From Codonopsis lanceolata (taxonomy: Eukaryota; Streptophyta; Magnoliopsida; Asterales; Campanulaceae): DNA of 64,000 nt. Shown here one piece after another: positions 20,970 to 32,579 of this stretch (the stretch's first letter is position 1; every line of letters begins with the position of its first letter). The notes beneath the pieces are model-generated. The model was not told the origin of the DNA. It ran no database searches and was given only the letters and a program-made list of their open reading frames with translations. The translations under genes and the position numbers were made by a program. The DNA lies in NCBI GenBank assembly GCA_013146195.2, contig CM028377.1:66065501-66129500 (forward strand), in the 5' to 3' direction.

Positions 20970-21498
20970 CGTTGTCGAGTATGAAGTGCTGATAGCAGGT
21001 GTCGAACTGGCTGTCGAAATGGGAGCAGCTCAAATCTTAATCTTCAGCGACTCCCAGCTCGTCGTGAAGCAGATTTTGGGGGAATATGGGGTCAACCACC
21101 CAACACTAGACAAGTACAAAGAGCTGGCCCTGGGCGTCCTCGCCCAATTCAAATATTGGGAACTGGAGCAAATAAGAAGGGCTGAAAACACAAAGGCTGA
21201 CCACCTCTCCAAAATGGCCACCAGCAAGCTCGGCGAGCTCCCTCCAGAAACATGGATCGAAATCCTCGATACCCCGTCCATTGATAAAGAAAAAATAATG
21301 ATGCTAGAGCAGGCCACGAAGTGTTGGATTGACGACATCAAAAAGTACATCGACCCGGGGATACTACCCAAAGACAAAGAGCAAGGATGGGCAATGGCAA
21401 GAAGGTCGACCAGATACACCATAGTCGGGGATGTACTATACATACGATCTTTCACCAAGCCTCTCCTAAGGTGTGTCCGGCCTGAAATCACACAATGA
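20970..21498 (+). pseudogene. Second (archaeal-type) RNase H and linker, Gypsy element 1
   Basis: VEYEVLIAGVELAVEMGAAQ, LIFSDSQLVVKQI and RRAENTKADHLSKMA are the conserved blocks of the additional RNase H found in Tat elements. It follows the fused frame after a stop at 20967-20969 and ends at an in-frame TGA at 21496. Confidence 0.8.
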
Positions 21499-22542
21499 CT
21501 ACTGGCCGAGGTACACGGAGAGGTATGTGGAAGCCATCCAGGGGCTCGAACGTTGGCTGACAGGATCATTTTCCATGGATACTACTGGCCCACATTGAGG
21601 AAAGATGCCGAGATATATGCCCGAAAATGTGACAAATGTCAAAAATTTACGAACATCCCAAGACTACCTTCGGCGTCTCAAACTCCGGTAATCGCAGCAT
21701 GGCCATTTGAAATGTGGGGACTCGATCTGATAGGGCCATTCCCTCTAGCCAAAGGCAAAAACAAATTTGTGATAGTTACAGTGGACTACTTCACGAAGTG
21801 GATCAAAGCCAGGCCCCTAGCGAGCATCACCGAACAAAGAGCCATCGACTTCGTTCGAGACAGCATCTGGTGCCGATATGGGTTGCCGAGGGCCATCGTG
21901 TCGGATCATGGCACGCAGTTCTCCAACAGATTCACGGTGAGCTGCGAAGAAAGGGGAATACGCCACTGGAAGTCTTCGGTAGCACACCCTCAAGGAAACG
22001 GCCAAGCAGAGGCCGGTAACAAGCAAATTCTTCATGCCTTAAAAAGAAGACTAGATGAAAAGAAGGGCGCTTGGCTCGAGGAGCTTCCTGCCATCTTATG
22101 GGCTATCAGAACATCTCGCCGAGGTTCAACATAGGAAACACCTTTCTCTTTGACCTACGGTACCGAGACCATGGCCCCAGTAGAAATGGCTCTCCCCACT
22201 ACAAGAGTTATCCATTTCAACGAAGAAGCGAACATCGAGTCAAGGATGTTCGACCTCGATTACCTGGAGGAAAGAAGGCTCGAAGCCAGGTTAAAAGCCA
22301 TCAATTATAAGAAGCTAGCCAAGGTCCATCACGACAAAAGATTGAATCCTTGCACATTCTTGGTCGGCGACCTAGTACTAAGGAAAATCGAGGTGATTGG
22401 AAACAAGCTTTCTCTCAACTGCGAAGGACCATTCCAAATCACAGACACCATTCGGGCTGGAACCTACAGGCTTGCAAAACCAGATGGAACCCTACTAAAA
22501 AACCCCTGGCATTTAGACCACTTGAAAATGTATTATCAGTGA
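21499..22542 (+). pseudogene. Integrase, Gypsy element 1
   Basis: After the TGA the frame resumes: HPGARTLADRIIFHGYYWPT and CDKCQKF (zinc-binding region), then catalytic core blocks WGLDLIGPFPLAKGKNKFVI, DYFTKWIKARPLASI, SDHGTQFSNRF and HPQGNGQAEAGNKQI, containing the D,D and E of the DDE triad. A TAG at 22132-22134 breaks the frame before ETPFSLTYGTE-like sequence. The C-terminal part has VGDLVLRKIEVIG and ends at 22542. Two stops make it inactive. Confidence 0.88.
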
Positions 22543-22624
22543 TCTGCTATTTCTATTATAAAGAAAACCATCGATAAGAACTTGCCTCTTTAAACCATGC
22601 ATCTAAGATCGATCAGTCTTTTGT

Positions 22625-22725
22625 CAAAAATCTCCTCGCCTAGTCGAGGAGAGGCCATGCTCTAATGCCTTCAAAACCTCCTCGCCTAGTCGAGGAGAGG
22701 TCAAGCTCTAATGCCTTAAAAAAGT
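22625..22725. terminator. Two tandem hairpins between converging genes
   Basis: Two copies of CTCCTCGCCTAGTCGAGGAG, each able to fold, occur about 47 bp apart within a direct repeat that also includes CTCTAATGCCTT. They sit just after the integrase stop and downstream of the antisense gene's end, i.e. where opposed transcripts of the element meet. Confidence 0.5.
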
Positions 22726-22845
22726 AATAACAGGAAATACAGACAGAAACAGGAAACACAGAAAAATACTTACAAAATCACACCACAAGTAATATTACAG
22801 AAAACATAATACCATTAGAAAACATTGTTTTCATTATTTATAAAC

Positions 22846-25800
22846 CTACTCTACCCTCTCTTCCCTCTCGCGGGCTTCTTCTTCGCAAGCCGCCACCTGC
22901 TCAGAGTCATATTGATGCTTGGACAACTCTTCCCAGCTGGTTTTCTGGCCCTCGAGCTCCACCATCAATCGATCGCCGACGTATTCGACCTGGAGAGGAG
23001 AAACGTCCCTCAGCACCGCGAAATGGTGGTAGCTTTCCTTCACCCAAACTTTTTCACGAGCCATCAGGGCAAAAAGATTGCTCACCTCGGCAAAGGGAGG
23101 GAGCCACTCGGGAGCCAAAGCAGTAATATCTGCATCCGAACCGTGGGAGGCAAGACCCGACATCCTCACCACCTCCGGCATTGGCACACCAACCGCTACC
23201 GCGCCTGCAAAGTTTGAACTCTACTGGCTCCATGTAATCGTGGCCTCCTCCGTAAGCCAAAGAAGCCCTGATACTTCTCCAAAACCTCCTCCTCATCAAA
23301 GCCATGCACCAACTCGACCCTCAGCCGTTTTCACCCGCCGTATCCTTCAACTTGGCCTCGAGCTCGGCCACCTTTCGATCCTTCTCGTCGACCCTATCCT
23401 ACAACACCTTCTCCTCGCCACCAGCTGATCTTTTCAGCCTTAGAGTTGGGAGAGCTCGATCTTCGGCTTCTTCACAGCTGCCCTCCGTGGACGTTATCTT
23501 TCGGCTACGAAGATGAGATCTCCCCTTCGCTTCAACAAAGCCCGCCTCCAGCCTCTCTGACTCTGGAACCTTACCCAAATTAGGCGTTGTAAGTCGCGAG
23601 ACCGATGCCGAGCTGCAGGAGCAAAAACAGAATGAGCAAACAAACCAAATCAAGAAGTAAAGAATAAAAGAACAAGATCCACCTACCACGCTCATGGCCA
23701 TCACGCACAGATCGTTCAATTGAAACTCCCTAGCAGGGAACATGGTCTCCACGGACTTGACCGGTACACTCTGGCCCATCAATCTCTGCCCATAGCCGGC
23801 AAAGGAGGCAGGAAAGTTGTTGATCGTCTTACAAATGTGACCGATAATATAGTCATTATTGGCCACCTCCTCGCTTCCAGGGAGTAGGGGCCGGGCCGAG
23901 GTCGATTGAAGCTCTACAGAGTCGAATCATGAAGCTAACCTTGAGTAGTTCCCAGCCTCTGCCTCTTGGGCCTCGGGACGTCAGAGACGGGCTAATTGCC
24001 CTTCGCCTTGGGAGCCGGGGCAGTGAAAGCGGGGGCCACCTTCGTAGGATCTTCCAGAACGCCGACCATAGGTAGCAACTCAAAGACTTCCATCGCCAGC
24101 TTTTGCAGAAGAAGAAGCCCCGCCTCGCCCGCCTCCGCTCCTCCTTGACCTTCTTCCAGGCCAAAATGGCATCCCGAGTCAAAACCATATCTGCAAATCA
24201 GAAAGCTCGCATCAGAAATCAAGAGACAAGTACAACAAAAATGACTGAAAAATAAGCAAAGCAGAAGTAACAGTATTAACCTGGTGTCGAGCACTTGGAC
24301 CCGTCTATACCCTTGCACTCGGAGTCAAACACCCATCCCTGGTGAAGGGCCCACCCCTCTCGGCTCACATACTCAAAGTCCGAGTAAACCCTCTCCACCC
24401 CCTCGACACTGACCGCTGAGACCCGGAACTTGGACAACAGGCCCTCATCCCCAACTATGGCCTTCCAGTTATAAGACCGAACCTGCACCCCTTCATCATT
24501 CAACAAGGGGGCCTCAATGGCGCTCTTCACGGCCTCATCGGTAGCACCCAAATTCTTTGTCTTCAAAAGACCATGGGGTTTTCCCTCAGGAGCCTCGAAA
24601 TTCCACCCTCGGCTAGACTCCACCAGGAGGACCTTTTCCGACCACCGATGATCTTTGTTGCCGAAGCTGGCCAGCAGGAGAAATCCATAGGGATGCCTTA
24701 AGACAGTCAGCCGATTCATGGAGATACTGACTTTGTAGTAATAACAGAAGAGCAAAAGTGTCGGCTCGAACCCCTTCGACCGGGTACAGATAATGAAGCT
24801 GACCAGTACTCGGGTAAGGTTGGGCGAGAGGTCCAAAGGGACAGAGCTTTTCTGGGTCATAAACTCGCAGATAAAGGGTTCAAGAGGCAGACGCAGCCCC
24901 GATGACTCGAAAAGACTAGAGTAGAAGCCCACGTAGCTACGAAGACTGCGCAGCTCGGAAATACCCAATCTCAGATCAGGAACCAAACCTCGGAAAAAAT
25001 TGGAGTCGTACGCCCGAGACCATTCTTCTACATTCGACAAGCCTATCTTATTCTCGAAGGGCCTCAAGTAGTGAGGCACCTTCTCGCCATCATTTCCAGC
25101 TCGCCCAGAAACAGAGGCCTCAGCTCCACTCGCCATTCTACCAAGTTGCCGACGTTGCAGGCTTCTTTCGATCTGACGGAAGTGCAGGACTCTCTCCCTG
25201 GTGAAAATTTGAGCAATCAGACTTAACGCAATACGGTCTCGGCTCAAAAACACCCTCATAGGGGTGTTAGATGGATAGTCCGGAGCAGAAAATACTTCAT
25301 CATCGAACTTGCAGTGCAAGCTAACCTTCACTCCAAAGCTCGCAAGGAGAAACCTCGCTTGTCGAGGAGTAACCGCTACCCACCTACCTTGGCATTGCCT
25401 GTACATAGGACCCCCGCGCAAAGACTTCCCAAAAATTGACTCAAGGAACGGGCCCTCGTCATCAGAGTCGACTAAGGAAATCGAGCACGATGAGGAGGTG
25501 TTCGAGCTCAGAGGGCCCACGGTCGTCTCCACATGAACAGTGGTGTCTACCACTCTCTCCTCGGCCAAACAAACGCCCACCTTGATACCTCTCCAGACGG
25601 GGCCACGAGGGGCAGACTCGGCCTCGTCATCACTTAGTTCATCACCCCAAGACTTGGCTAAATTAGGGTCCTCGGCGTCAGGATTGGCCGAAACCTCGGA
25701 AGGAACCTCAGTAAGAGGGTTGTTCACACCTTGATAGGGTACTAGGGCACGAGAAAGATCCTCGGCCCGAGGGGACACACCCGTAATATCCTCGGCCAAA

Positions 25801-25898
25801 GCCGAATCCTCAGCCACGTTACTAGGAAGGGGAAGAAGGGGACTCCTAACTGACACGGGTATACGAATTACCCTATTCCAGTAATCTATCAGCTCCAT
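22846..25898 (-). CDS. Antisense extra gene of Gypsy element 1 (putative gypsy-type transposon domain)
   Basis: Largest frame: start MELIDYW at 25898, exon to 24281. It resembles plant proteins annotated as putative gypsy-type transposon (Transposase_28), notably LPLEPFICEFMTQKSSVPLD followed by LTRVLVSFIICTRSKG. A GT-AG intron at 24191-24280 joins in frame to exon 2 (24190 to about 23940). Further downstream, frames at 23866-23399 and 23187-22846 (charged, coiled-coil-like end AACEEEAREREERVE) likely form the C-terminus, but frame breaks prevent a certain model. Upstream there is an untranslated exon ending at a GTAAGT donor (26197) and an acceptor at 25906-25908. Function unknown; known in the Tat lineage. 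Confidence 0.65.
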
Positions 25899-26330
25899 GG
25901 AAGAGCTGCTAGAAGAAGAAAAAAAAAACGGGAAACAGGATTCTACGAGACATACTCGAAAACAAGAAAAGGAAAGAAAAAACCGTACCAAAAGATGAAG
26001 CTGGAAAGAGCGCCGGAGAAATCAACAAGATAAGCAGAAACACGCCTGAAAAAGCCAAAAAGAAGCCGGAAAATTAAGCAAACAGAAGAAAAACGACACC
26101 CCGGACAGAGTAGCAAACCGGAGAATACAAATTGGTGACAATAAAAGCCACCAGAAAAAAGCTAAAAGTGGAAAGTGGAAAGGAAAAGCAAACTTACGGA
26201 TGCAGGCAAAACAGGATTCGATGGGAAGTATAGCCGGAAATCGCCCAGAACTCGGTAGAATAAACAGTGAGAGTGAAAAGTGAAAAAAGGAGAAAAAGGC
26301 TTTTGTATCCCCCTGCAACGACGTCGCATC
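25899..26330 (-). promoter_or_regulatory. Leader and probable promoter of the antisense gene
   Basis: On the minus strand GGGGGATACAAAAGCC (about 26300-26318) looks TATA-like, followed by a pyrimidine-rich leader, a donor GTAAGT at 26197, and a polypyrimidine tract with CAG acceptor at 25906-25908 just before the ATG. This suggests transcription independent of the LTR. Confidence 0.45.
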
Positions 26331-26679
26331 AAGATGGGGCTCCTTTGCCCACCGGGTCAACCCGCGTGTTTTTTCTTAATAAAACCCGAAACGACATCGT
26401 ATGCCCTGGATTTCTCTGGATTCGGGAAAAAAGGGCGGCATTAAAGACATTTTGAAATTCGAAAAGCCGCCAAAACTTGCATTTAATGCCATGACAGCCC
26501 GAAAAGACAAACTGTCCTGATTGGACAGACACCCAAAAACGCCCCCATAAACTTTCTTAGCCCTCGGCTTAAATCCTGGAATCAACCTCGGTAGCAAGCT
26601 CTCACCACCAAAGACTCAAGAGAATACTTCTTGGCCTTACGGCAGCGAGCGGCCAAAAAGTAAGGGGCCACTAAAAGGA

Positions 26680-27391
26680 TGAAACCGAGGAAATCATCCT
26701 CGGCACAACTACGGGCCCCACTATGAAAACCACTAGCAGATTCAGCAAAGCCGCCGAGCATATACCACCGAGATGACGCGAGCTCGCTGGAGACAAGTGG
26801 CAAGCAAAACCCGTGGCTTCAACACCCCGGCCTCAGAACTAGAGTGGCTTCCAAGCACCGACCTCGGCGGCAATAGCCCACTACCCTCAGACCGCTCGAC
26901 CTCGGCGTTAGATCAATGATCACCATGTCTGACAAAGAAGCTTCCCCAGACCCGGTAAAACCGCTACACGCAACCACCAACCCCCTGACAGCGGTCGGCC
27001 CACTTATTTCTGACAAAGCCACCAGTGCATTTAATATCTGCCGCAACCTGTTCCACAATAAGCAGCTGTCACATCATCAGGAGAATCAGGTATAAATAGA
27101 AGACATTCATTAACTGTAGAGGTAGGTACAATTTGAGATATCAAAACTCTCTTATCACAACCCCTTATCGGACCATTTATTATTACGGCGTATTTATTAC
27201 TCATTCCCACCAGAAATCTGATTCTCACGCCGGAGGGTTCCATTCGGACTACCCCGACTCCTTAACGGCGTTCACTGTTTATCTCTTGCAGGTAGCTGGA
27301 AGCCGTGACAAGGACCACCGAACAAAGACCTTACCATTCATGTTTCATATGTGGACAACAAGACAAGATCACCACAAAAATTGCATGATCA
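26680..27391 (+). repeat. 3' LTR of Gypsy element 1
   Basis: 712 bp, begins TGAAACC and ends TGATCA. Several small indels relative to the left LTR, including a short extra segment around 27147. Confidence 0.85.
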
Positions 27392-27777
27392 ATTTTACAT
27401 ATATGTTTTTAAGAATTAGTTTTAAACTTTTGTTCCGTAAATTATTTTATTTTACTAACCTCCGCATTAAATTATTTTTGTTTTGTTGATTCTGTAACTT
27501 TTATTTTTATAGTGGCTTGTTCCAAAAAAAATTATTTTACTAACCTCTTTTTTTTTCTTGACTCCGAAACTATTATTTTTGTTTTAGTTACTATTTTTTA
27601 TGTTTAAAGAGAAAAAAATGTTTAAACATAATTAAAAGAGAGGAGATGGTGGTGATGAGAGAGAAAATAGGGAGGAGACGAGAGAGAGAAAGAGAAATAC
27701 AACCAGAGAAAATATGGAGAAGATAGGAGATTTTGGAGGGATAAATCTATACTTACCATTATATAGATATAGATAGA

Positions 27778-28099
27778 TTATACCCTTCGTTCTACACTTC
27801 TATTTGAGCATATAAATTCTATTCACTTTACGGATTTTACCATGAGACCAAACCACACAAGATTGAACCGTAAAATCAAGCTAAATATTCTTAGTTTGGT
27901 TTAGTTCGATTTAAGTCTTTTGAACAGTTCAACTCGATTTGGGATTTTAAGAAACGATGACCTGCGTCTGATATGGTAATTTGTTTTATACCGAACATAG
28001 CTAAACCATTAACACGAAGGTGGTTGTCAGCTTGAACATCTCGACTGTCCCATTCTTTGGTCAGTTAAAGGCATCATGTCAGCCTAAAGGATACTAAGT
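27778..28099. other. Short intergenic region
   Basis: AT-rich; loose TTTGGTTTAGTTCGATTTAA-like sequences. Nothing recognised. Confidence 0.4.
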
Positions 28100-28465
28100 A
28101 GGTGTGACAATTACAACTCATTACTCATTCACCAACCCAACCCAATCCAATCTACTAATTACCCAACCCGTTAATATTTATGGGTTGAAACTGGTAACTC
28201 GTTTCGACCCACTAATATTAACGGGTTGGGTCGGGATGGGTTCAAACGGCCGTTACCCATTTCGACCCGTGACTTATCATGCTATAAATTTTTTTTTTTT
28301 TGGGAAAAGTCAGGTTGAGACGGGTCGACCCGCTTTAACCAGTTACCTGTTTCAACACGACCCAACCTGTTTGATATTTAGGTTCTAACGGGTTTCAACC
28401 ATTTACATCCCATTACCCATTCTAACTCAACTCAACCCCAATTCAACCCTCCCAATTACCGGGCC
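28100..28465. repeat. Dispersed repeat related to 3396-3725
   Basis: Contains paired AACCCGTTAATATT and AATATTAACGGGTTGGG motifs and ACGGGTCGACCC-type sequence in the same order as the first copy; diverged. Confidence 0.6.
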
Positions 28466-28559
28466 TAATACTAAGACATTAACCCTCGTGGAGTGCCTAA
28501 AAAAATTTAATTGAAAATCTGAAAGATAATACATATATGGGACCATCTTGTAAATTAAT

Positions 28560-28790
28560 GGTACGCTAGCTTGGTGATCTAAGGTGCTACGTATTTAGTG
28601 GGCCAGGTTGTAGGCAACACGTAGCAGTGTGGGATTTTGGGCTCGGATCGCTACAAATGGTATCATAGCCAAATGTGAGAACACTTTGAAATGACGCGAG
28701 TGTGAGAACAATTTGTAATGACCCGAGTGTGAGAACCCCGTTTCGAAACTCCCATCGTCCGCTGTGAAAACGACGACGTGTCTTAAGAAA
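28560..28790 (+). mobile_element. LTR end plus primer-binding site remnant (TRIM-like)
   Basis: The segment with TTGTAGGCAACACGTAGC and GGATCGCTACAA is immediately followed by ATGGTATCATAGCC, one base from the usual tRNA-Met primer-binding site. It resembles, in reverse complement, the segment at 31683-31790, which lies beside a complementary GCTCTGATACTG. Both are parts of one LTR family. Confidence 0.5.
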
Positions 28791-29146
28791 CATCCGAGCT
28801 CGTGGAATATGTCTGGTCTCGTTGTGGACTCTAAATGTGTATGTATAGAGTCGTCACCTCTATTTTAAGGTTAAACAAAGAAAAACCAATTTTACTAGAA
28901 ATTGTGTAGGCTCGGAGGCTAGTTACGAGTTGGGAGGGGGTTAAGCACCCAACTCGCCCTTTCGGTCTCGTTTTTGGGGTTTAAATAAATTAACATGCTT
29001 TTAAATGTGTATAGTCCGGAAATTATATTATATTATATATATATATATATTGAAAATAACATTACTTTCTGTTTAATGTTATTTGGGCATAGTAGCGACT
29101 ATGTGTGTTTATGCCTATATATACATTTATATGCATATTATTATTA

Positions 29147-29237
<91 letters not shown>

Positions 29238-29760
29238 GCATGCATACATATATTATGTACATTATATATTTATAACATGCTTGATAATATTATTATTATT
29301 ATTATTTACGTTGCATGCATATTATAATATTCTACATTTATATTAACAGGACGAGACAATTAAATTTGTACTTACCTCTTGTAGCGTGAATGTCTGACCT
29401 GGTATATACGCATAGGCTTAGCCCACTAAGCGCTCGAAGATTTTGGTTGTGCTTCCTTTGTCATTCCGAGAAAGGAAGTCTTTCTTCTTGTTGTGTGTTA
29501 TGGTGTGTTGTGGTGTATTGTGGTGTGTGATCGGCTTGTCGGGGTGGCGAAGACTGGATCTTTGGATTTTGGAGGGCTCGCTGCGGGATGGCAGAACGAG
29601 GAGACTTTCTTCTTATTATTTGGCTTCTTCGGTAGAGGAGGCTTTAGAAGGCGTGTATGTGAATGTGGAGTGTGATTGCGAGATGTAATTGTGGTGTGTG
29701 TTGTTTCTCACTGTATCTTAATTTGCATTTGCTCATTCATTACTATATATTCTATACTTA
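28790..29760 (+). repeat. Retroelement-derived repeat, no intact gene
   Basis: Contains GAGGGGGTTAAGCACCCAACTC-like sequence (shortened here to GGGGTTAAGCACCCAACTC), which recurs widely in plant repeats in my experience. A short frame at 29443-29688 is unrecognised. An (ATT)n tract is nested in it. Confidence 0.35.
29147..29235. repeat. (ATT)n microsatellite
   Basis: About 90 bp of ATT units, giving poly-Tyr and poly-Asn frames that are not genes. Confidence 0.95.
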
Positions 29761-29769
29761 GTGACTAAA

Positions 29770-30970
29770 TGGATTGCGTACCAGTTAGCGTGACAACTGT
29801 GTATAAAACTTTGCTTTTAGAATAGTTTTTAGACTTCACAGGTTTCGGCAGTCCTCGCCAGAAGACTTCGGCAAAGGCTTCACCAACAGCCTTCACCAGC
29901 AGACCTTGTCTGCCTTCGAAACAGCAGTATGACGTGTTGCAGGATATCCAGCTCAACAAATATCTTGAGGATTATTAATTCAAATATTCCTTATATCATT
30001 TTGAATTGATTTGTCAATTGATTGACTCCTAAATTCAAGGAACACATCTTCCCAGCTTTTCCGAAGAAATGAAGACTTTCGCCTCCTGAACATGACAGAT
30101 CAGGTATATAGTTTGACACAAACAGACTGTACCAACTACTGCAGGTCTGCAACTCTGTTTGTCGCCCACTTGCTAATTCCAGTTCCCTACTCTTCTTCAT
30201 ACCTCGATCAGTCCCAGTTGAAGATGAAGTCAACAAAGCAGCTCCTTACATTTAATGCATTTAACCTAATAGAGTTGTTGCTTACTTCGTCTTCTCCAAT
30301 GGTCTCATGAATGCTCCGATATAAATATTGTCATTGATGACTGAAGAAACCAATCCTCTGAATTTATTCAACAACATCAAGTCATCTTTTCCAATGCATT
30401 CAAGAGATTATAAACTGATCAACGAAGTCCTCAACAACAACAAGAAGATATGCACATTAACTACTACTCATTTACTTCTTCGTGTTGTATTCATTTATTA
30501 TTCTTCTACACCGTGAATATTCTGTTTTCCAGATATTCACTTTCCCCACCCCTAACACAAGTCAAATATTTTGTACATGATCCATTAGAGATTTTTGTAA
30601 TAGAACTAGTGGAAAACATAGTGCACTTTCAAATCCAAAGTTGACTGCTTTGGTGGTGGACGTAGTACTCTTTTTTATAGTACGAACCATCTCAAAATAC
30701 ATGTATTCTCTGTGTTCCCTTACTATTTTATATTGTTATCTGCTATTGAACTTATTCCTTTGAGCATCAAACTTTAGTGAATAGCCAAGTCTATAGGTAA
30801 TGCTTCACTAGCAAACTTAGTCGGTCCTCCTTACAAGTCTTCTGTTACTTCAACCTTTTCAATATGTTATTAGTACTTGTTTTAGGAACTCTCACGAAAA
30901 GTTTGAAAGTGTAACTAGGCTATTCAACCCCCCCCCCTTCGAGCCTAGTATTGTGCCCTTTGGGACTAAA
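29770..30970. mobile_element. Copia SIRE/Maximus-like LTR remnant
   Basis: The end of this block, CTATTCAACCCCCCCCC then TTCGAGCC, and the preceding text (gaps aside) parallel the end of the block at 39268-40990. Such C-tract ends are typical of LTRs of SIRE-type Copia elements. No coding sequence is recognised. Confidence 0.4.
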
Positions 30971-31339
30971 AGTACTGTGAAATGAGAGAGCCCGAGGCCT
31001 CTATTTATAGGGGAAATATGGTCGATTAAACGACAGCGTCTTGACATTTTAGTTCATGACGAGCCAGGTGGAGGCCTAGGATGAAGACAGTGCAAAGAAG
31101 CACGAGGCAACTGAGCAAACAGAAACGTTTGGCATGCTTAAAGACGAAGGAGGGCATAGAACGGCTCCTTGGTGTGGGGAGCGGCTGCATGTTGTTTTAC
31201 GGCCAACTGTGCTTTTCAGTCAGGGCCCTTGTTATTTGTTTTGTTGTGTTTTGATTTGTTTGTATATTTAACACTTGTTAAGTCCAGTTACCTAAAACTC
31301 TAACGGAAAGTAACGTTTTTTTGTCCAATTCTTTTATAA

Positions 31340-31900
31340 ATTATATGTTGTGATTGTTATAGGACATTATATGTCACCAGGCCTACCGCAATCTGACTCA
31401 AAATTCTATGGATGATGTTGATGCCTAGTAGTAGTGTATGGCAACCATATAAAACATATTTCAGTCTCACATTTATCCCATGTGGAATCGGAGGTATTAC
31501 AATCTTCTCCACTTAAATCCTTGATATCCTCGTCAAGGCCGAACCTTACCCCAAGCAACGCATGATTTAAGAGGTGGCTCATATATAGATCAAGAGGTGG
31601 CGCCAACCTCCTGCAGTGTAGCATTTTGGCCCGCACGACACTTTATTCATACATTTCTGACAGGGACCCGCTCTGATACTGTTTGTAACGACCAGATCTC
31701 AAAAGCTGAGTTCGCTACGTGTAACCTACATATTGGTCCACCTAGCACACATCACTTAGATCACCAGGCTTACCACAAGTTGACAAAAAAATCCATGGAT
31801 GATGCTAGTGCCCAATAATAATGTATAATCACCTTATAAATCGCACACAAATATTACCACACCTACCCAATGGGTAGGGGCATTACTGTTACATCAACAC
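31340..31900 (-). mobile_element. TRIM-like element remnant
   Basis: TCACCAGGCCTACCGCAA... ATGGATGATGTTGATGCC at 31374-31426 and TCACCAGGCTTACCACAA... ATGGATGATGCTAGTGCC at 31762-31814 are diverged direct repeats of about 150 bp. The complement of a tRNA-Met primer site, GCTCTGATACTG, lies at about 31671-31682 beside the right copy, so the element reads on the minus strand. Confidence 0.5.
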
Positions 31901-32083
31901 TCAAACAAATCTGATATCCCACCTACACATACCATCACGTACCCGCGTAAGCAGTGTCAAGACGATCACTATTTCATGGGTATCAAATGATTTGATATTG
32001 TATTGCGTATGTTACTCGTTTAAAAGACTAACTTTTTTAAAAAGAGGGAGAGAATAATTTGAAACAATCTTTAAAAAAACCGA

Positions 32084-32336
32084 CTCCATCCGTCCCTAAA
32101 TTATCATTTTGGTGGACTTAGCGCATGGTTTAAGAAAACACATTTGACTAGATTATTAATATTAGTTTGATGTGTAGTTTACTTTAAAGCTCATGTGTAT
32201 GTGACTCATAATTAAAATAGAATGAAAAATAAATGGTAAAATGGTAAAAATGTTGTCCTAAAAAAATTTCAAAGAAGACAATTATTTTAGGACGGATGAA
32301 AAAAAAAACAGGACAATAATTTGAGGTACGAGGGAG
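32084..32336. mobile_element. Stowaway-like MITE
   Basis: Ends CTCCATCCGTCCCTAAATTA and, in reverse complement, CTCCCTCGTACCTCAAATTA form the inverted repeat with the CTCC(C)TCCGT signature; 253 bp. Confidence 0.7.
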
Positions 32337-32579
32337 TAATTTTTAGGAATCACTTGAAAAAAACAATAGAGCAAACAACACCTTAATATTGTCACAAATC
32401 AAAATGTTCATAAAGCCAAAGACCGGCCATAGCATATTTGAATTATAATGAAAAGCAAAGAGTTGGCTGATACCATAACTTGGAAGGTTGGAACTATCCA
32501 AATACTAGCCTTAACCATGCATGTCTTCTACTCCATGCATGATGGTGATAGAGTAACACATTACTAGTGGGATCCTAAG

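Larger units (their letters stand above)
18394..27391 (+). mobile_element. Ty3/Gypsy element of the Tat type, 9.0 kb
   Basis: LTRs at 18394-19096 and 26680-27391 flank 7.6 kb. The target duplication ATTTT is present at 18389-18393 and 27392-27396. A primer-binding-site-like sequence TTTGGTTCCATTGCCGGGAA starts one base after the left LTR, and a purine-rich tract precedes the right LTR. Domain order on the + strand is gag - (deleted protease/RT) - RNase H - second RNase H - integrase, with an antisense extra gene between integrase and the 3' LTR. The second, archaeal-type RNase H and the extra gene are marks of the Tat lineage. Stops and deletions show it is not autonomous. Confidence 0.9.
17375..27777 (-). 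mobile_element. Helitron remnant, split by a nested Gypsy element
   Basis: On the minus strand it starts near 27777 with TCTATCTATATC directly after an A, contains a decayed Helitron helicase fragment (17535-18090), and ends near 17375 with a perfect hairpin GTGCGTATAACGCAC (17390-17404) followed about 10 bp later by CTATT, close to the canonical CTRRT. The flanks of the nested element are plainly one sequence: TTAAGAATTAGTT...TTTTGTTCCGTAAATTATTT occurs at both 18289-18340 and 27409-27450, so part of this flank is itself repeated. Without the insertion the Helitron would be about 1.4 kb. Ends are inferred from motif only. Confidence 0.55.

Noticed and set aside
25309..25734. + strand frames inside the antisense gene of Gypsy element 1
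   Set aside because: Shadows of the long minus-strand exon without motifs of their own.
28995..29327. Poly-Tyr 110-codon frame
   Set aside because: Reading of an (ATT)n microsatellite.
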